DNA of 64,000 nt from Roseospira marina (GCF_014197855.1 NZ_JACIGJ010000008.1:119009-183008); one strand, 5' to 3'; shown: positions 6,639 to 15,983, numbered from the stretch's first letter. Notes: generated by a model from the sequence alone, not told the origin. Program-made: numbers and translations.

Positions 6639-7208
6639 ATGCCCCTGTCCGCCGTCGCCCTGTGTTCCCGCGCGCTCATCGCGATCGGCGCCGGCCCGCT
6701 CACCAGCCTGGACGACGGCACCGCCGAGGCCCAGGTGGCCGGCGCCCTGTACCCTGGTGTGCGCGACGCCCTGCTGTCGGCGCACCCCTGGACCTTCGCC
6801 ACCGCGCAGACCGCCCTGGCGCGGCTGTCGGAGGTGCCGGCGGCCGACTTCGCCCATGCCTACCGGCTGCCCGGGAACCACCTGCGCACCCTGTCGGCCG
6901 GCGCGGGTGGAAGCGGGAGGGGGCTGGTCTACCGTCAGGCCGAGGCGCGGCTGTGGACCGACGCCCCCGCCGTGACCCTGACCTACATCTTCCGCCCGGA
7001 CGAAAGCGCCTTTCCCGCGCCCTTCGTCGAGGCCCTGGCGGCGCGGCTGGCCGCCGCGTTCTGCCTGCCGCTGACCGAAAGCACCAGCCGGGCGCAGCTT
7101 CTCCATCAGCTGGCGGAGGATGCGGTGCGCGCCGCCCGCCTGATCGACAGCCAGCAGGACACCCCGCCCGCGCTCGCCCACTTCCCGCTGGTGGAGGTGC
7201 GCGGATGA
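6639..7208 (+). CDS. tail tubular protein A-like (gp11-type) adaptor
   Basis: A 189-residue protein started at the ATG preceded by AGGAGGA eight bases upstream. The pattern ALCSRALIAIGAGPLTSLDD near the N-terminus, then RDALLSAHPWTFA, is characteristic of the T7 gp11-type head-to-tail adaptors, in which a dozen copies form the upper tail ring. The rest (NHLRTL, then ALAARLAAAFCLPLTES) fits the helical family fold. It overlaps the nozzle-like gene by four bases (ATGA), so both are translated together. Confidence 0.75.
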   Translation: MPLSAVALCSRALIAIGAGPLTSLDDGTAEAQVAGALYPGVRDALLSAHPWTFATAQTALARLSEVPAADFAHAYRLPGNHLRTLSAGAGGSGRGLVYRQAEARLWTDAPAVTLTYIFRPDESAFPAPFVEALAARLAAAFCLPLTESTSRAQLLHQLAEDAVRAARLIDSQQDTPPALAHFPLVEVRG

Positions 7209-9109
7209 CCCGGGTCAACGTCACCCAGACCAACTTCACCGCCGGCGAGCTGTCGCCCGATCTGTATGGCCGCTCGGACCTGCGCGCCTACGTCAACGGC
7301 GCGGCCCGGCTGCGCAACGTGTTCCTGCGCCCGACCGGCGGCGTGGCGCGCCGCGACGGGCTGCGCCACCTCGCCACCCTGCCGGGGCGCGCCCGGCTGA
7401 TCGCGTTCACGTTCAACAGCGAGCAAACCTACCTGCTGGTGTTCACCGACGGCCGCATGGATGTCTACCTCGACGGCGTGAAGGCCTTCCACACCGCGAC
7501 CCCCTGGGACGCCTGGCACCTGCCCGGGCTGTCGTGGACCCAGATGGCCGATACGCTTCTGGTCGTCCATCCGGAGACCGCGCCCCGGCGCATCACCCGG
7601 GCCTCGCACACAAGCTGGACCATCCGCACCTGGACCTATCCCAACGAGGGCCAACGCTATTTCGAGCCCTATTACCGCTTCGCCAACCCGCTCATCAGCC
7701 TGACCCCCTCGGACGTCGTGGGCGCCATCACGTTGACCGCGTCCTCGCCCGTGTTCGCCCCGGCCCATGTGGGCACCCGCCTGCTCCTGCGGGGCAAGCC
7801 GGTCTCCATCACCGGCTATACGGCGGCCGACGCGGTCACGGCGACCCTGCACGAGGAGATCGAGAACGCCTATGCCACCCGCGACTGGGTAGAACAGGCG
7901 CTGTCGCCCGTGCACGGCTATGCCCGCAGCGTCACGTTCCACCAGAACCGGCTGGTGATCGGCGGCTCGCGCGACGTGCCGCATCATCTGTGGATGTCGA
8001 AGGTGGGCGACCTGTTCAACTTCGACACCGGCGAGGGGCTGGACGACGAGGCCATCTCCTTCGATCTGCTGTCGGACCAGCTCAACGCCATCCGCGCCGT
8101 GTTCTCGGCCGGGGACCTGGAGGTGTTCACGTCCGGCGCGGAATGGACCATCAGCGGCAGCCCCCTGACCCCGGGCGCGCTGACCGCCCGCCGCCAAACC
8201 CGGATCGGTACCCTGGGGCCGCACACCGTGCCGCCGCGCCGCGTGGACGGAGCCACCCTGTTCGTGGGCGCGACCGGGCGCGACCTGCGGGAGTACCTAT
8301 TCACCGACCTGGAGAACGCCTATCAGGCCGCCGACCTCGCCCTGCTGGCCCGGCACCTGATCCACGATCCGGTGGACATGGACTACGACCCGGTGCGGCG
8401 GCTGCTGCATCTGGTGCGGTCCGATGGCCGGCTGGCCACGATGACGAACTACCGCGCGGAAAAGGTCACCGCCTGGACCCTGCAGGAGACGGACGGCGCC
8501 ATTCAGGCCGTCGCGGAGGTGGGCGGCGCGGTCTATGTCGCCGTGGAGCGCGCCAACGGGGTGAGCCTGGAGCGGTTCGACCCGGCCCTGGCCCTGGACG
8601 CCGCCCTGCCCGGACAGGCGACGACACCGCGCACCACCTGGAGCGGCCTCGGTAATCTGGAGGGCCGCACCGTGCGCGTGCTGGCCGATGGCAACGATGT
8701 CGGTTCGGCCGTGGTCGCGGGCGGGGCGATCACCCTGGAGGGCCCCGCCCGCGATGTCGTCGTCGGCCTGCCCTTCACGCACGAGATCGCCCCGCTTCCC
8801 CCGTCAGTGTCCGGCGGGCGCGGCGGCGGCCCGGGCACGTTGGTCCGCCTGATCCGGGCCACGCTGCGGCTTCAGGACACCGCCGCGCTGTGGCTGGACA
8901 CCGGCGCCGGCCCCTCGATCCAGCCGTTCCGCGCCTTCGGCGGCGGGCCCGTCCTCGACCAGCCACCCCGGCCCCTGTCCGGGGACCTGTCCGTCCGCGC
9001 GCTCGGCTGGCAACGCGACCCGATGGTGCCCCTGTGGCGGGTGATCCAGGACGCCCCCCTGCCCTGCACCGTTCTCAGCGCCACCCTTGAAGTAAAGGTC
9101 ACCGACTGA
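7205..9109 (+). CDS. tail nozzle protein (tail tubular B-like)
   Basis: A 634-residue protein beginning at ATG 7205 within the stop of the previous gene. The N-terminus TNFTAGELSPDLYGRSDLRA and the following NVFLRPTGGVARRDG match the strongly conserved start of podoviral tail tubular B/nozzle-like proteins. The body is rich in beta-strand patterns, including QNRLVIGGSRDVP and a central SGAEWTISG, consistent with a beta-propeller-like tail nozzle. Its length is a little below that of T7 gp12. It is followed by an internal virion protein gene that overlaps by one base. Confidence 0.7.
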   Translation: MTRVNVTQTNFTAGELSPDLYGRSDLRAYVNGAARLRNVFLRPTGGVARRDGLRHLATLPGRARLIAFTFNSEQTYLLVFTDGRMDVYLDGVKAFHTATPWDAWHLPGLSWTQMADTLLVVHPETAPRRITRASHTSWTIRTWTYPNEGQRYFEPYYRFANPLISLTPSDVVGAITLTASSPVFAPAHVGTRLLLRGKPVSITGYTAADAVTATLHEEIENAYATRDWVEQALSPVHGYARSVTFHQNRLVIGGSRDVPHHLWMSKVGDLFNFDTGEGLDDEAISFDLLSDQLNAIRAVFSAGDLEVFTSGAEWTISGSPLTPGALTARRQTRIGTLGPHTVPPRRVDGATLFVGATGRDLREYLFTDLENAYQAADLALLARHLIHDPVDMDYDPVRRLLHLVRSDGRLATMTNYRAEKVTAWTLQETDGAIQAVAEVGGAVYVAVERANGVSLERFDPALALDAALPGQATTPRTTWSGLGNLEGRTVRVLADGNDVGSAVVAGGAITLEGPARDVVVGLPFTHEIAPLPPSVSGGRGGGPGTLVRLIRATLRLQDTAALWLDTGAGPSIQPFRAFGGGPVLDQPPRPLSGDLSVRALGWQRDPMVPLWRVIQDAPLPCTVLSATLEVKVTD

Positions 9110-9840
9110 TGGCTCAGTTCGCCACCGCCTTTGTGCCCTTCGCGCTTCAGGCCGCCACCAGCGCCTGGCAGCAGTACGAATACTACGACCGGTATCAGCG
9201 CCAGCAGCAGGCGCAGGCGGCCGCCGATCAGGCCGGCGCCCAGGCTGCGCGGCAGCAGGCCGAGGCGCAGGCCACCCGAACCGCCGACAGCGCCACCCAA
9301 GCCAACCGCGCCGCCTGGCAGGAGCACGACGCCTGGGCCGCCCAGCGCGACCGCGACAGCGCCGCCGCCGTCACCGCGCTGAACCGGGATTTTGCCCGCA
9401 CGGAGTTGGAGCGCGCCGATGCCCTGCGCCGGCAGGCGGCGACCGAACGCGCCCGTTTCGCCGGCATGGGGTTGGATGCGGCGGCCGGCTCCGCCCGCGC
9501 GGTGCTGTCCGGCCTAACGCAGGAGGCCGCGACCCAGACCCGGCGCGACGCCGACACGCTCACCCAGCGGACGGGCGACCTGAACCGGGACGCCCGCGCC
9601 GACATCGCCGCCGGCTGGGACGCGACGGCGCGGGAGACCGCCGACCGCGCACACGCGGCCAACCTCGACATCTGGCAGCGTCAGGTAGACCTCGACAGCG
9701 CCCTGTATGCGCGCGGGGTGCGTCAGGACGCGTTCGCCCAGCGCGATCTGCTCGACCTGTCGGTCAGCCACCAGCGCGCCGCACTCGGCCTTGTCGACGC
9801 CGGCATCGGTGCAGTCGGGGCCTACGCGCGGCGCCGCTAA
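9109..9840 (+). CDS. internal virion protein-like coiled-coil protein
   Basis: A 243-residue protein, almost wholly Ala/Gln/Arg-rich helix (repeated QAAADQAGAQAARQQAEAQA-like stretches), with a hydrophobic N-terminal helix and a GAVGAYARRR end. Its place right after the nozzle gene, its size and its long helix resemble the first internal virion protein of podoviruses, which is ejected with the DNA. The larger internal virion genes that usually follow are missing here; the only PLxRFG-like giant protein is at the left edge of the window. Confidence 0.55.
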   Translation: MAQFATAFVPFALQAATSAWQQYEYYDRYQRQQQAQAAADQAGAQAARQQAEAQATRTADSATQANRAAWQEHDAWAAQRDRDSAAAVTALNRDFARTELERADALRRQAATERARFAGMGLDAAAGSARAVLSGLTQEAATQTRRDADTLTQRTGDLNRDARADIAAGWDATARETADRAHAANLDIWQRQVDLDSALYARGVRQDAFAQRDLLDLSVSHQRAALGLVDAGIGAVGAYARRR

Positions 9841-9888
9841 GCCGCCGTCACCACCCCCCCCCAGAGGTTCCCCGGAGGAGTCCCAACC

Positions 9889-11118
9889 ATGACCGCGCCG
9901 ATCCAGATCGGGGACACGCGCCCCCGCGTCCAGTACGTGGGGGACGGCGCCCAGACCGCGTTTGCCTATCCATTTGCGGTGGACGACGCCGACGCCCTCC
10001 ACGTCTATGTGAACGAGATCCGCATCACCACCGGCTTTGCCGTGGACGGGATCGGCGCGGTGGAAGGCGGCACCGTCACCTTTGCCGTCCCGCCCGCCGC
10101 CGGGAGTCGCGTCACGCTGCTGCGCCAGCTCGGGCTCGGCCGGGTCACCGTGTTCCAGCCCGGCGGGCCGTTGCGGGCCGAGGCCTTGAACGACGCGCTG
10201 GACCACCTGACGGCGGTGGACCAGCAGCTTGATGACGCCATCCGCCGCACGGTCCGGTTGGCGCCGGGCGCCGCCGAGACCGCCGACCTGACCCTGCCGG
10301 AGCCGCAGGCCGGGGCCGTGTTGGGCTGGGACGCCACCGCCACCGGGCTGGTGAACGCGGTGCCCGGTGGGGTCTCGGCCTTGCCAGCCGACCTGGAGGG
10401 GCTGCTGCGCCGACACACCGCGCGCGCCGAGGCCTGGGCGGAAGACGCCGCCGTGTCGGCGTGGCGGGCCGGCCTGCGCGACGCTGGCAGCGCGGGTGGG
10501 ATCCAACCGGACGCACCGCTGGTCGCGGCCAGCCTGACCACGACGGGAAACATCACGGTCGGGGGCGCGCTGACGGTGGAGGGGGCCACGCTGTCGGCCT
10601 GGGGCCGCACGCTGCTGACCGCCGAGAATGCGGCGGCGGGGCGCACGGCGCTCGGGCTCGGCCCGGTCGCGACCGCCGACCGCACCGCCTTCGCCACCGC
10701 CCTGCAGGGTACAACCGCCGACACCGCCCTTCAGCCAGGGGATGACGCGACCCTGGGCCTGCTGGACTACACCGCCGGCCGGCCCCGGGCGCACACCGCG
10801 ACGGTCCGCGCCGCGCACACCGTGACCCTGACCGAGGGCGAGATTCAGACCCTCACCCTGACCACCGACACCGTCCTGACGCTGCCGGACCCGCCGGCCG
10901 GACGCGGGGCGTCGATGCTCCTCGTCCTGATCCAGGACGGCACGGGGGGACGCACGCCCGCGCTCCGGACGGCGGACGGCGCTCCGCTGCGCTGGCTCGG
11001 CAGGAGCGCCCCGTCCTGGCAGACCGCCGCCGGCGCGTTCGACGTCGTGGCCGTCACGCACGCGGGCGCCGTGTCGTTCGCGGCCCATATCGGGGCCCAT
11101 ATCGGGGAAAACGCCTGA
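9889..11118 (+). CDS. tail fibre protein with T7 gp17-like N-terminal domain
   Basis: A 409-residue protein with a GGAGGAG ribosome site. Residues ~10-110 (QYVGDGAQTAFAYPFAVDD, then VYVNEIRITTGFAV and GGTVTFAVPPAAGSRVTLLR) match the phage T7-type tail-fibre attachment domain, which docks the fibre to the tail. The middle has a helical stretch, then Ala/Thr-rich low-complexity repeats typical of trimeric fibre shafts. The C-terminus (LTLTTDTVLTLPDPPAGRG and onward) looks like a small beta domain. It overlaps the next gene by one base. Confidence 0.8.
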   Translation: MTAPIQIGDTRPRVQYVGDGAQTAFAYPFAVDDADALHVYVNEIRITTGFAVDGIGAVEGGTVTFAVPPAAGSRVTLLRQLGLGRVTVFQPGGPLRAEALNDALDHLTAVDQQLDDAIRRTVRLAPGAAETADLTLPEPQAGAVLGWDATATGLVNAVPGGVSALPADLEGLLRRHTARAEAWAEDAAVSAWRAGLRDAGSAGGIQPDAPLVAASLTTTGNITVGGALTVEGATLSAWGRTLLTAENAAAGRTALGLGPVATADRTAFATALQGTTADTALQPGDDATLGLLDYTAGRPRAHTATVRAAHTVTLTEGEIQTLTLTTDTVLTLPDPPAGRGASMLLVLIQDGTGGRTPALRTADGAPLRWLGRSAPSWQTAAGAFDVVAVTHAGAVSFAAHIGAHIGENA

Positions 11119-12005
11119 TGCCCGGCAACGCCATCCCGCGCACCATCCCCGTGTTCATCCGACCCGCCAGCGGGGATCGGCTCGATCTGGTCACGGCCGG
11201 GGTGATCCAGCCGGCCGCCACGTTCTCGCGGGCCTCCGCGGCGATCCTGTGGGACGGCACCGCGTTCCGGGCGGTCGATCCCGACGTCCCGCGCGTCGAA
11301 GGTGGCGCGCTGGTCATCGAGCGCGCCGCAACCAACAGCGCGTACCACGCGACGGACATAGGGGCGCTCTCGTCCAGCTCCGCGATCATCACCCCACGCG
11401 ACGCCTTCGGGGTCGGGGCCTGGGCCACGCTGACCGCCAACGCCGACGGGTCGGCCCTGCTGATCGGCAGCGCCGACGGCATGACGGTCGGGGAGACCTA
11501 CACGTTCTCCTGCTACGTCCGCGCGGGGACACGCGACCACATCTTTTTGCAGGGTCGGCAAAGCGGGTATCCGAAAACGATCTTCGACCTCGCGGCGGGC
11601 GCAATCAGCGCCGAAGCGTCCGAGTACACCAGTGCCATCACACCGCTTGGCAACGCCGTCTTTCGCTGTTCCATCCGGTTTGTTTCGGACACCGCGGGAT
11701 CCTACATCGTCGCGCTTGGCTTCACGGCACAGACCGGGGACTCGGTCGACGTTTACGGCCGGCAGCTTGAGCGCGGGCCCGGCCCCACGTCCCTGATCGC
11801 GACCAGCCGCGGGTCCGCGACGCGCGCCGCCGACGTCCTGAGCCACAGGCCCACAACGGCCGGCACCGTGCACCTGATCGGCACCGCCGCCGACGGCACC
11901 GCGTACCCGGCGGACACCCCCGGCACCGCCCCGGTCACCGCCGGCATCCCCTGGACCGCCCCACCCGGCCGCTGGTCCGACGTGTGGGTCACGCCCGCCG
12001 CCTGA
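11118..12005 (+). CDS. phage spike/fibre protein with carbohydrate-binding-like module
   Basis: A 295-residue protein with the organisation of phage head-spike or fibre modules. An N-terminal segment (TFSRASAAILWDGTAFRAV, then GALVIERAATNSAYH) precedes a jelly-roll-like domain (YTFSCYVRAGTRDHIFLQ, then GDSVDVYGRQLERG) and a TSLIATSRGSATRAAD tail. The same module order occurs in the next gene, so the two are likely diverged duplicates. The start overlaps the tail fibre stop (TGATG). The product probably binds host-surface sugar. Confidence 0.65.
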   Translation: MPGNAIPRTIPVFIRPASGDRLDLVTAGVIQPAATFSRASAAILWDGTAFRAVDPDVPRVEGGALVIERAATNSAYHATDIGALSSSSAIITPRDAFGVGAWATLTANADGSALLIGSADGMTVGETYTFSCYVRAGTRDHIFLQGRQSGYPKTIFDLAAGAISAEASEYTSAITPLGNAVFRCSIRFVSDTAGSYIVALGFTAQTGDSVDVYGRQLERGPGPTSLIATSRGSATRAADVLSHRPTTAGTVHLIGTAADGTAYPADTPGTAPVTAGIPWTAPPGRWSDVWVTPAA

Positions 12006-12057
12006 CCCGCCTCCCCCCTCCATCCATTCCGTCCTGCTAGTTGCCATGGAGACCGGC

Positions 12058-13269
12058 ATGACCGCCCTCTATCCTACGGTCCATCTGCTCGCCCGCCCCG
12101 ACGTCACGCCGTCCGGCCTGACGATCGCCCGAACGTCCCCGGCGACGCGGATGACCGCGTTCGGCCGGGTGGAGCGCGTTCCGGCGGACACCCTGCGCCA
12201 CGATTATGATCCGCACACCGGCGCCTATCGGGGTTGGCTGATCGAGGCGGCGCGCCGCAACGCGCTCCTGTATTCCGAAAGCCTTACCCACGGTCTGTGG
12301 ATCGCCCGCGCCGCCAGCGTCCGTGTCGCGGATGTCCCGGCCCCGGACGGCCTCAGCGCGGCCTTTACGCTGACCGAGACGGCCGGCACCGCCATCCACA
12401 CTCTGTACCAGGAGGACCGGTCGTTCACCGCCGGGCAGACCTATGCGCTGTCGGTGTTCGCGCGCGCCAACGGACGGGAACGGCTTCAACTCGTGCTGCC
12501 CTCGACCGCGTTCGGCGCGGTCCAATCCGCCGTGTTCGACCTAACGACCGGCACCATCGGCTTTGTCGAGGGCGCCGCGATCCCCACGCTGGAGGCCCTG
12601 GCCGACGGCTGGTACCGCTGCGCCATCACCGCAACCGCCGCCACCACGGTGACTATCGCGCCGGTGCATCTGCGACTGCGCGATCCCGGCGGCAGTTCCA
12701 CCTACGCCGGGGACGGCACCCGCGGCGTCCTGCTGTGGGGCGTCCAGCTTGAGGCCGGGTCGGGCGCCACCAGCTACATTGCCACCACATCGGCCCCCGC
12801 CGCCCGCGATGCGGATCGGATGAGCCTGCCCCTCGCCGGCCGGGCCATGAACCCGAACGAGGGAACCATGCTGGTGCTCGGGACCGTGCCGGCGGGCCAG
12901 GGCGCGACCCTGGCGACGCTCCACGACGGCACCAGCGACACGCACCTCGCCCTAACGCGCGCCGCCGACGGGACCGCCGGAGGCACGCTCGTGACCGGCG
13001 GGGCGACCCGCGCCGCCCTCACCCAGGGCGGTGTGGACGGCGGCGCCGAAATCCGAATCACCGCGGCCTATGCCCCGGGAGACCTCACCCTGGCGGCGAA
13101 CGGCAGCGTTCCGGTCACCGATCCCGGCGGCGCGCCCCCGAGCGGCCTGACGACCCTCGGCCTCGGCGGCACGGCGACCGGTCCGACCGGCGGGCGTGTC
13201 TGGGTGCGTCAGGTGGGACTGTTTCCGCGCCGCCTGACCGACATCGACCTTCAGGTCATCACCGCCTGA
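12058..13269 (+). CDS. phage spike/fibre protein with additional lectin-like C-terminal domain
   Basis: A 403-residue protein; ATG 12058 is chosen because GGAG lies six bases before it, while the ATG at 12046 has none. The first ~245 residues repeat the module of the preceding gene: ARTSPATRMTAFGRVERV, then GWLIEAARRNALLYSES, YALSVFARANGRERLQLVL and GVQLEAGSGATSYIATTSAP. A further ~150-residue beta-rich region (MLVLGTVPAGQGATLATL and on) resembles a LamG/concanavalin-type lectin fold. Sits at the end of the fibre block. Confidence 0.65.
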   Translation: MTALYPTVHLLARPDVTPSGLTIARTSPATRMTAFGRVERVPADTLRHDYDPHTGAYRGWLIEAARRNALLYSESLTHGLWIARAASVRVADVPAPDGLSAAFTLTETAGTAIHTLYQEDRSFTAGQTYALSVFARANGRERLQLVLPSTAFGAVQSAVFDLTTGTIGFVEGAAIPTLEALADGWYRCAITATAATTVTIAPVHLRLRDPGGSSTYAGDGTRGVLLWGVQLEAGSGATSYIATTSAPAARDADRMSLPLAGRAMNPNEGTMLVLGTVPAGQGATLATLHDGTSDTHLALTRAADGTAGGTLVTGGATRAALTQGGVDGGAEIRITAAYAPGDLTLAANGSVPVTDPGGAPPSGLTTLGLGGTATGPTGGRVWVRQVGLFPRRLTDIDLQVITA

Positions 13270-13309
13270 CGCCGGAGCCCTTCCCCGCGTTCGTTCCGAG
13301 AGGATCATC

Positions 13310-13663
13310 ATGACCGCCGCACCCGCGCCCGACACCGTCCCCGATCTGTCCGCCGCGCGCGACCGCCTGCGCGCGTCCCTGCCCGAGACCCTGCACCGTG
13401 CCCTGGATGCCTACGACGCCTTCGCCGCCCGCCCCGTGCCGGAGGACGCCAAAGCGTTCAGCGCCTGGCAGACCGGCTGCAAGGCCGTGCTGGCCCATAT
13501 CGAGCTGCTGCTGAAGCTGGCGGGGCGGGTCGGGCTGGACCTGTCCGACGCCGGGGACGACGACCCGCTGGCCGCGCTCCTGGCCCGCGCCCGGGCCGCC
13601 ATGGCGGAGGGCGACGGGACGGATGAGGAGAGCGAGGGCGACGAGGACGCCCCGGATGACTGA
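13310..13663 (+). CDS. putative terminase small subunit
   Basis: A 117-residue, acidic, mostly helical protein with a GAGAGG ribosome site. The C-terminus is strongly acidic (GTDEESEGDEDAPDD). It directly precedes and overlaps the large terminase gene as ATGACTGA, the normal place of the DNA-recognition small subunit. No helix-turn-helix is obvious, so the call rests on position and size. Confidence 0.5.
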   Translation: MTAAPAPDTVPDLSAARDRLRASLPETLHRALDAYDAFAARPVPEDAKAFSAWQTGCKAVLAHIELLLKLAGRVGLDLSDAGDDDPLAALLARARAAMAEGDGTDEESEGDEDAPDD

Positions 13664-15158
13664 TCCGCGCCTGTCGTTCCCGGAGGTCCTGTGGATCTGG
13701 AACCACGTCCAGGGACGCGGCACCCCGGCCCATCACCAGCGCATGGCGCGCTGGCTGGAAGAGCGCTGGGCGGCGCGCGACCGGGGGTGCCTGCTGATGG
13801 CGTTCCGGGGTTCCGGCAAGTCCACCGTGGTCGGGCTGTTCTGCGCCTGGCTGCTGGCGGGGTGGCCGGACACCCGCATCCTGGTGCTGGCGGCGGAGCA
13901 GGGCTTGGCCGCGCGGATGGTGCGCAACGTCAAGCGCATCCTGGAGCGTCATCCCGCCACCCCGGGCCGCAAGCCCCCGCACCCGGACCAGTGGGCGTCG
14001 GATCAGTTCACCATCGTCCGCCCGACCGAAAGCCGCGACCCGTCCATGGTCGCGCGCGGCATCACCGGCAACATAACCGGCACCCGCGCCGACCTCATCA
14101 TCTGCGACGACGTGGAGGTGCCGAACACCAGCGACACCGTGACCAAGCGCGCCCATCTGCGGGCGCGCCTGAGCGAGTTGGATTACGTGCTGACCCCCGG
14201 CGGCGTGCAGGTCTACATCGGCACGCCGCACGCCTATCAGTCAATCTATGCCGCCGAGCCCCGGGTGGAGGCGGGCGAGACCACACCGTTTCTGGACGGC
14301 TTCCCGCGCCTGGAGATCCCGCTTCTAAACGCGGCCGGCGCCAGCGCGTGGCCCGGGCGCTTTTCACCCGCCACCGTCGAGACCATCCGGCGGCGCCAGG
14401 GGCCGAACAAGTTCGCCAGCCAAATGCAGTTGCGGCCGGTCAACCTCGCCGACAGCCGCCTCGATCCCGACCGGCTGCGCGTCTACGACGACGCCCTGAG
14501 CTACAGCGAGGCACGTGGGCGGCCGGTGCTGCGCCTGGGGGAGCGGCGACTGGTCTCCGCGTCGTGCTGGTGGGACCCGGCCCTGGGCGATCCCACGCGC
14601 GGCGGCGATGGGTCCGTCTTAGCCGCGCTGTTCACCGCCGAGGACGGAAGCTACTGGCTGCACCGCGTCGCCTATCTGACCGCCTCGGCCGAGGGCGACG
14701 CGCCGGACGACGCCGCCTCCGCCCTGTGCCGTCAGGTGGCCGGAATTCTGGACGCCCTGCACCTGCCCGCCGTGACGGTGGAGACCAACGGCATCGGCCG
14801 CTTCCTGCCGGGCCTGCTGCGCAAGGCCCTGCGCGAGGCCGGCGTGGCGGCGGCGGTGGTCGAGCATGCCTCCTCCCGCGCCAAGGCCCAGCGCATCGTC
14901 GATGCCTTCGACCCCGTGCTGGCGGAGCGCGCGCTGTGGGCGCACCGCTCGGTGTGGGAGAGCCCGTTCATCGCCGAGATGCGCGAATGGCGCCCCAACG
15001 GCGGCGGGCACGACGACGGCCTGGACGCGGTCGCCGGCTGCCTCGCCAGCCAGCCGGTACGGCTGGGGCACGGCGCGGCGGCCAGAGCGTCCCGGGCGGG
15101 CGACTGGCGCCCCGGAGCCGCGTCCGTCACCGCCGCCGAAACGGACTGGCGGCCGTGA
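13656..15158 (+). CDS. phage terminase large subunit
   Basis: A 500-residue packaging motor. Walker A is AFRGSGKST (residues 49-57), Walker B is LIICDDVE, and the C-terminal RNase H-like nuclease has DPALGD with GGDGS, VETNGIG and HDDGLDAVAG supplying the acidic residues. The order and spacing match podoviral (T7 gp19-type) large terminases. The start ATG 13656 overlaps the small-subunit stop. The gene is intact with no frameshift, which suggests the prophage decayed recently, if at all. Confidence 0.9.
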   Translation: MTDPRLSFPEVLWIWNHVQGRGTPAHHQRMARWLEERWAARDRGCLLMAFRGSGKSTVVGLFCAWLLAGWPDTRILVLAAEQGLAARMVRNVKRILERHPATPGRKPPHPDQWASDQFTIVRPTESRDPSMVARGITGNITGTRADLIICDDVEVPNTSDTVTKRAHLRARLSELDYVLTPGGVQVYIGTPHAYQSIYAAEPRVEAGETTPFLDGFPRLEIPLLNAAGASAWPGRFSPATVETIRRRQGPNKFASQMQLRPVNLADSRLDPDRLRVYDDALSYSEARGRPVLRLGERRLVSASCWWDPALGDPTRGGDGSVLAALFTAEDGSYWLHRVAYLTASAEGDAPDDAASALCRQVAGILDALHLPAVTVETNGIGRFLPGLLRKALREAGVAAAVVEHASSRAKAQRIVDAFDPVLAERALWAHRSVWESPFIAEMREWRPNGGGHDDGLDAVAGCLASQPVRLGHGAAARASRAGDWRPGAASVTAAETDWRP

Positions 15159-15185
15159 GTTCGGGATGCGCTCAAGGGGTTATTT

Positions 15186-15213
15186 TTGCGTGTCGGCGAC
15201 GCGCTGTTATACT
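15186..15213 (+). promoter_or_regulatory. phage promoter, copy 1 of repeated unit
   Basis: TTGCGT (15186-15191) and TATACT (15208-15213) are separated by 16 bases, with TGT just before the -10. The same layout recurs at 16449-16476, and the ~70 bases after it up to the small gene's ATG are also conserved between the copies. It should drive the 71-residue gene at 15285. Confidence 0.65.
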
Positions 15214-15284
15214 GAAACGTCGTCGGATTGACGCGGTCCTGGTTCGGTCCATCGAAACCGACGATCCTAAGGGAGTGCCAGCGG

Positions 15285-15500
15285 ATGACACAGGACCTCT
15301 CCGAGAAAGCTTTAGCGGCACGACGCCTCCGGCGCCGTTTATCGCCGGAAGAAGACGCGAATCCGGACTGGATCAAGCGCTGCAACCCGAAGACGTGGTC
15401 GCAGTCGGAGAGGGACTCATTGGCCGCTCTTTGGAAGCGGTTCCGAGTAGCGCGCTCCCGCGGGGAACTCGAGGTGTATACCACGCGCGTTCGGGAGTAG
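15285..15500 (+). CDS. small repeated phage protein, copy 1
   Basis: A 71-residue basic protein with GGGAG ten bases before its ATG. It belongs to a family of three in this strip, sharing RLSPE(E/D), a (K/R)RCNPKTWSQSERDS-like core and an ARxRGELEV end. The DNA of this copy and copy 3 (16886) is nearly identical over the first ~75 bases, so one duplication is recent. The conserved Trp-Ser-Gln and Arg-Asp pair in all three copies suggest selection on the protein. No known family is recognised. It is transcribed from its own promoter, not just from the late operon. Confidence 0.65.
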   Translation: MTQDLSEKALAARRLRRRLSPEEDANPDWIKRCNPKTWSQSERDSLAALWKRFRVARSRGELEVYTTRVRE

Positions 15501-15557
15501 AGGACCCCAAAAGGCCCCCGAAAAAGGTATCGTATCTTCGCTCGCAGGCTTGAGGGA

Positions 15558-15983
15558 GTGCACCAGGATACCGTCATCGCACACGAGAGCGGGCCCGTCG
15601 CCATCAGGCCGGTCGCCGCTGAACCGCCCCCCGTCTTCAAGACCCCCACACCGGATCAGATCGAGGCGATCCTGCGGGATCCTCTGGGCGGCGGCGCCGT
15701 GGCTCTGTTGGAGGACGCGAATGGCGACGGGTTCGCCTGGCGGCGCGAGACCGCACCGCCACACCTCATCATATCGCACGACCTGGAGGAAGCGGTCGGA
15801 GCCGTGTTCTCTCCGGGGCAGCCGCTCAACCGCCACGTTGCCCGAAGCCTGGACGAAGCCATGACCATCATGCGCGATCGCGGTGTTTATAGGCAACACC
15901 GCTCGCCAAGGCCGCACGCCCGCGTCGGTCGCGAAAGACGATCAGCGCGGCGTCGCTTCCGGGGGGCCCCATGTACGCCATGA
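15558..15983 (+). CDS. hypothetical phage protein
   Basis: A 141-residue frame from GTG 15558, with purine-rich GAGGGA directly before it at poor spacing. Residues ~30-105 look like a real small domain (TPDQIEAILRDPLG, GGAVALLEDANGDGFAW, HLIISHDLEEAVGAVF). The last ~35 residues are Arg-rich and overlap, tail to tail, the 3' end of the minus-strand gene at 15868-16416, so the true product may be shorter. No family was recognised. Confidence 0.4.
   Translation: MHQDTVIAHESGPVAIRPVAAEPPPVFKTPTPDQIEAILRDPLGGGAVALLEDANGDGFAWRRETAPPHLIISHDLEEAVGAVFSPGQPLNRHVARSLDEAMTIMRDRGVYRQHRSPRPHARVGRERRSARRRFRGAPCTP

Noticed and set aside
6017..7204. Upstream extension of the nozzle gene frame by ~400 codons
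   Set aside because: The extension is Arg/Pro/Gly-rich and overlaps two better genes in another frame; the ATG at 7205 gives the conserved N-terminus.
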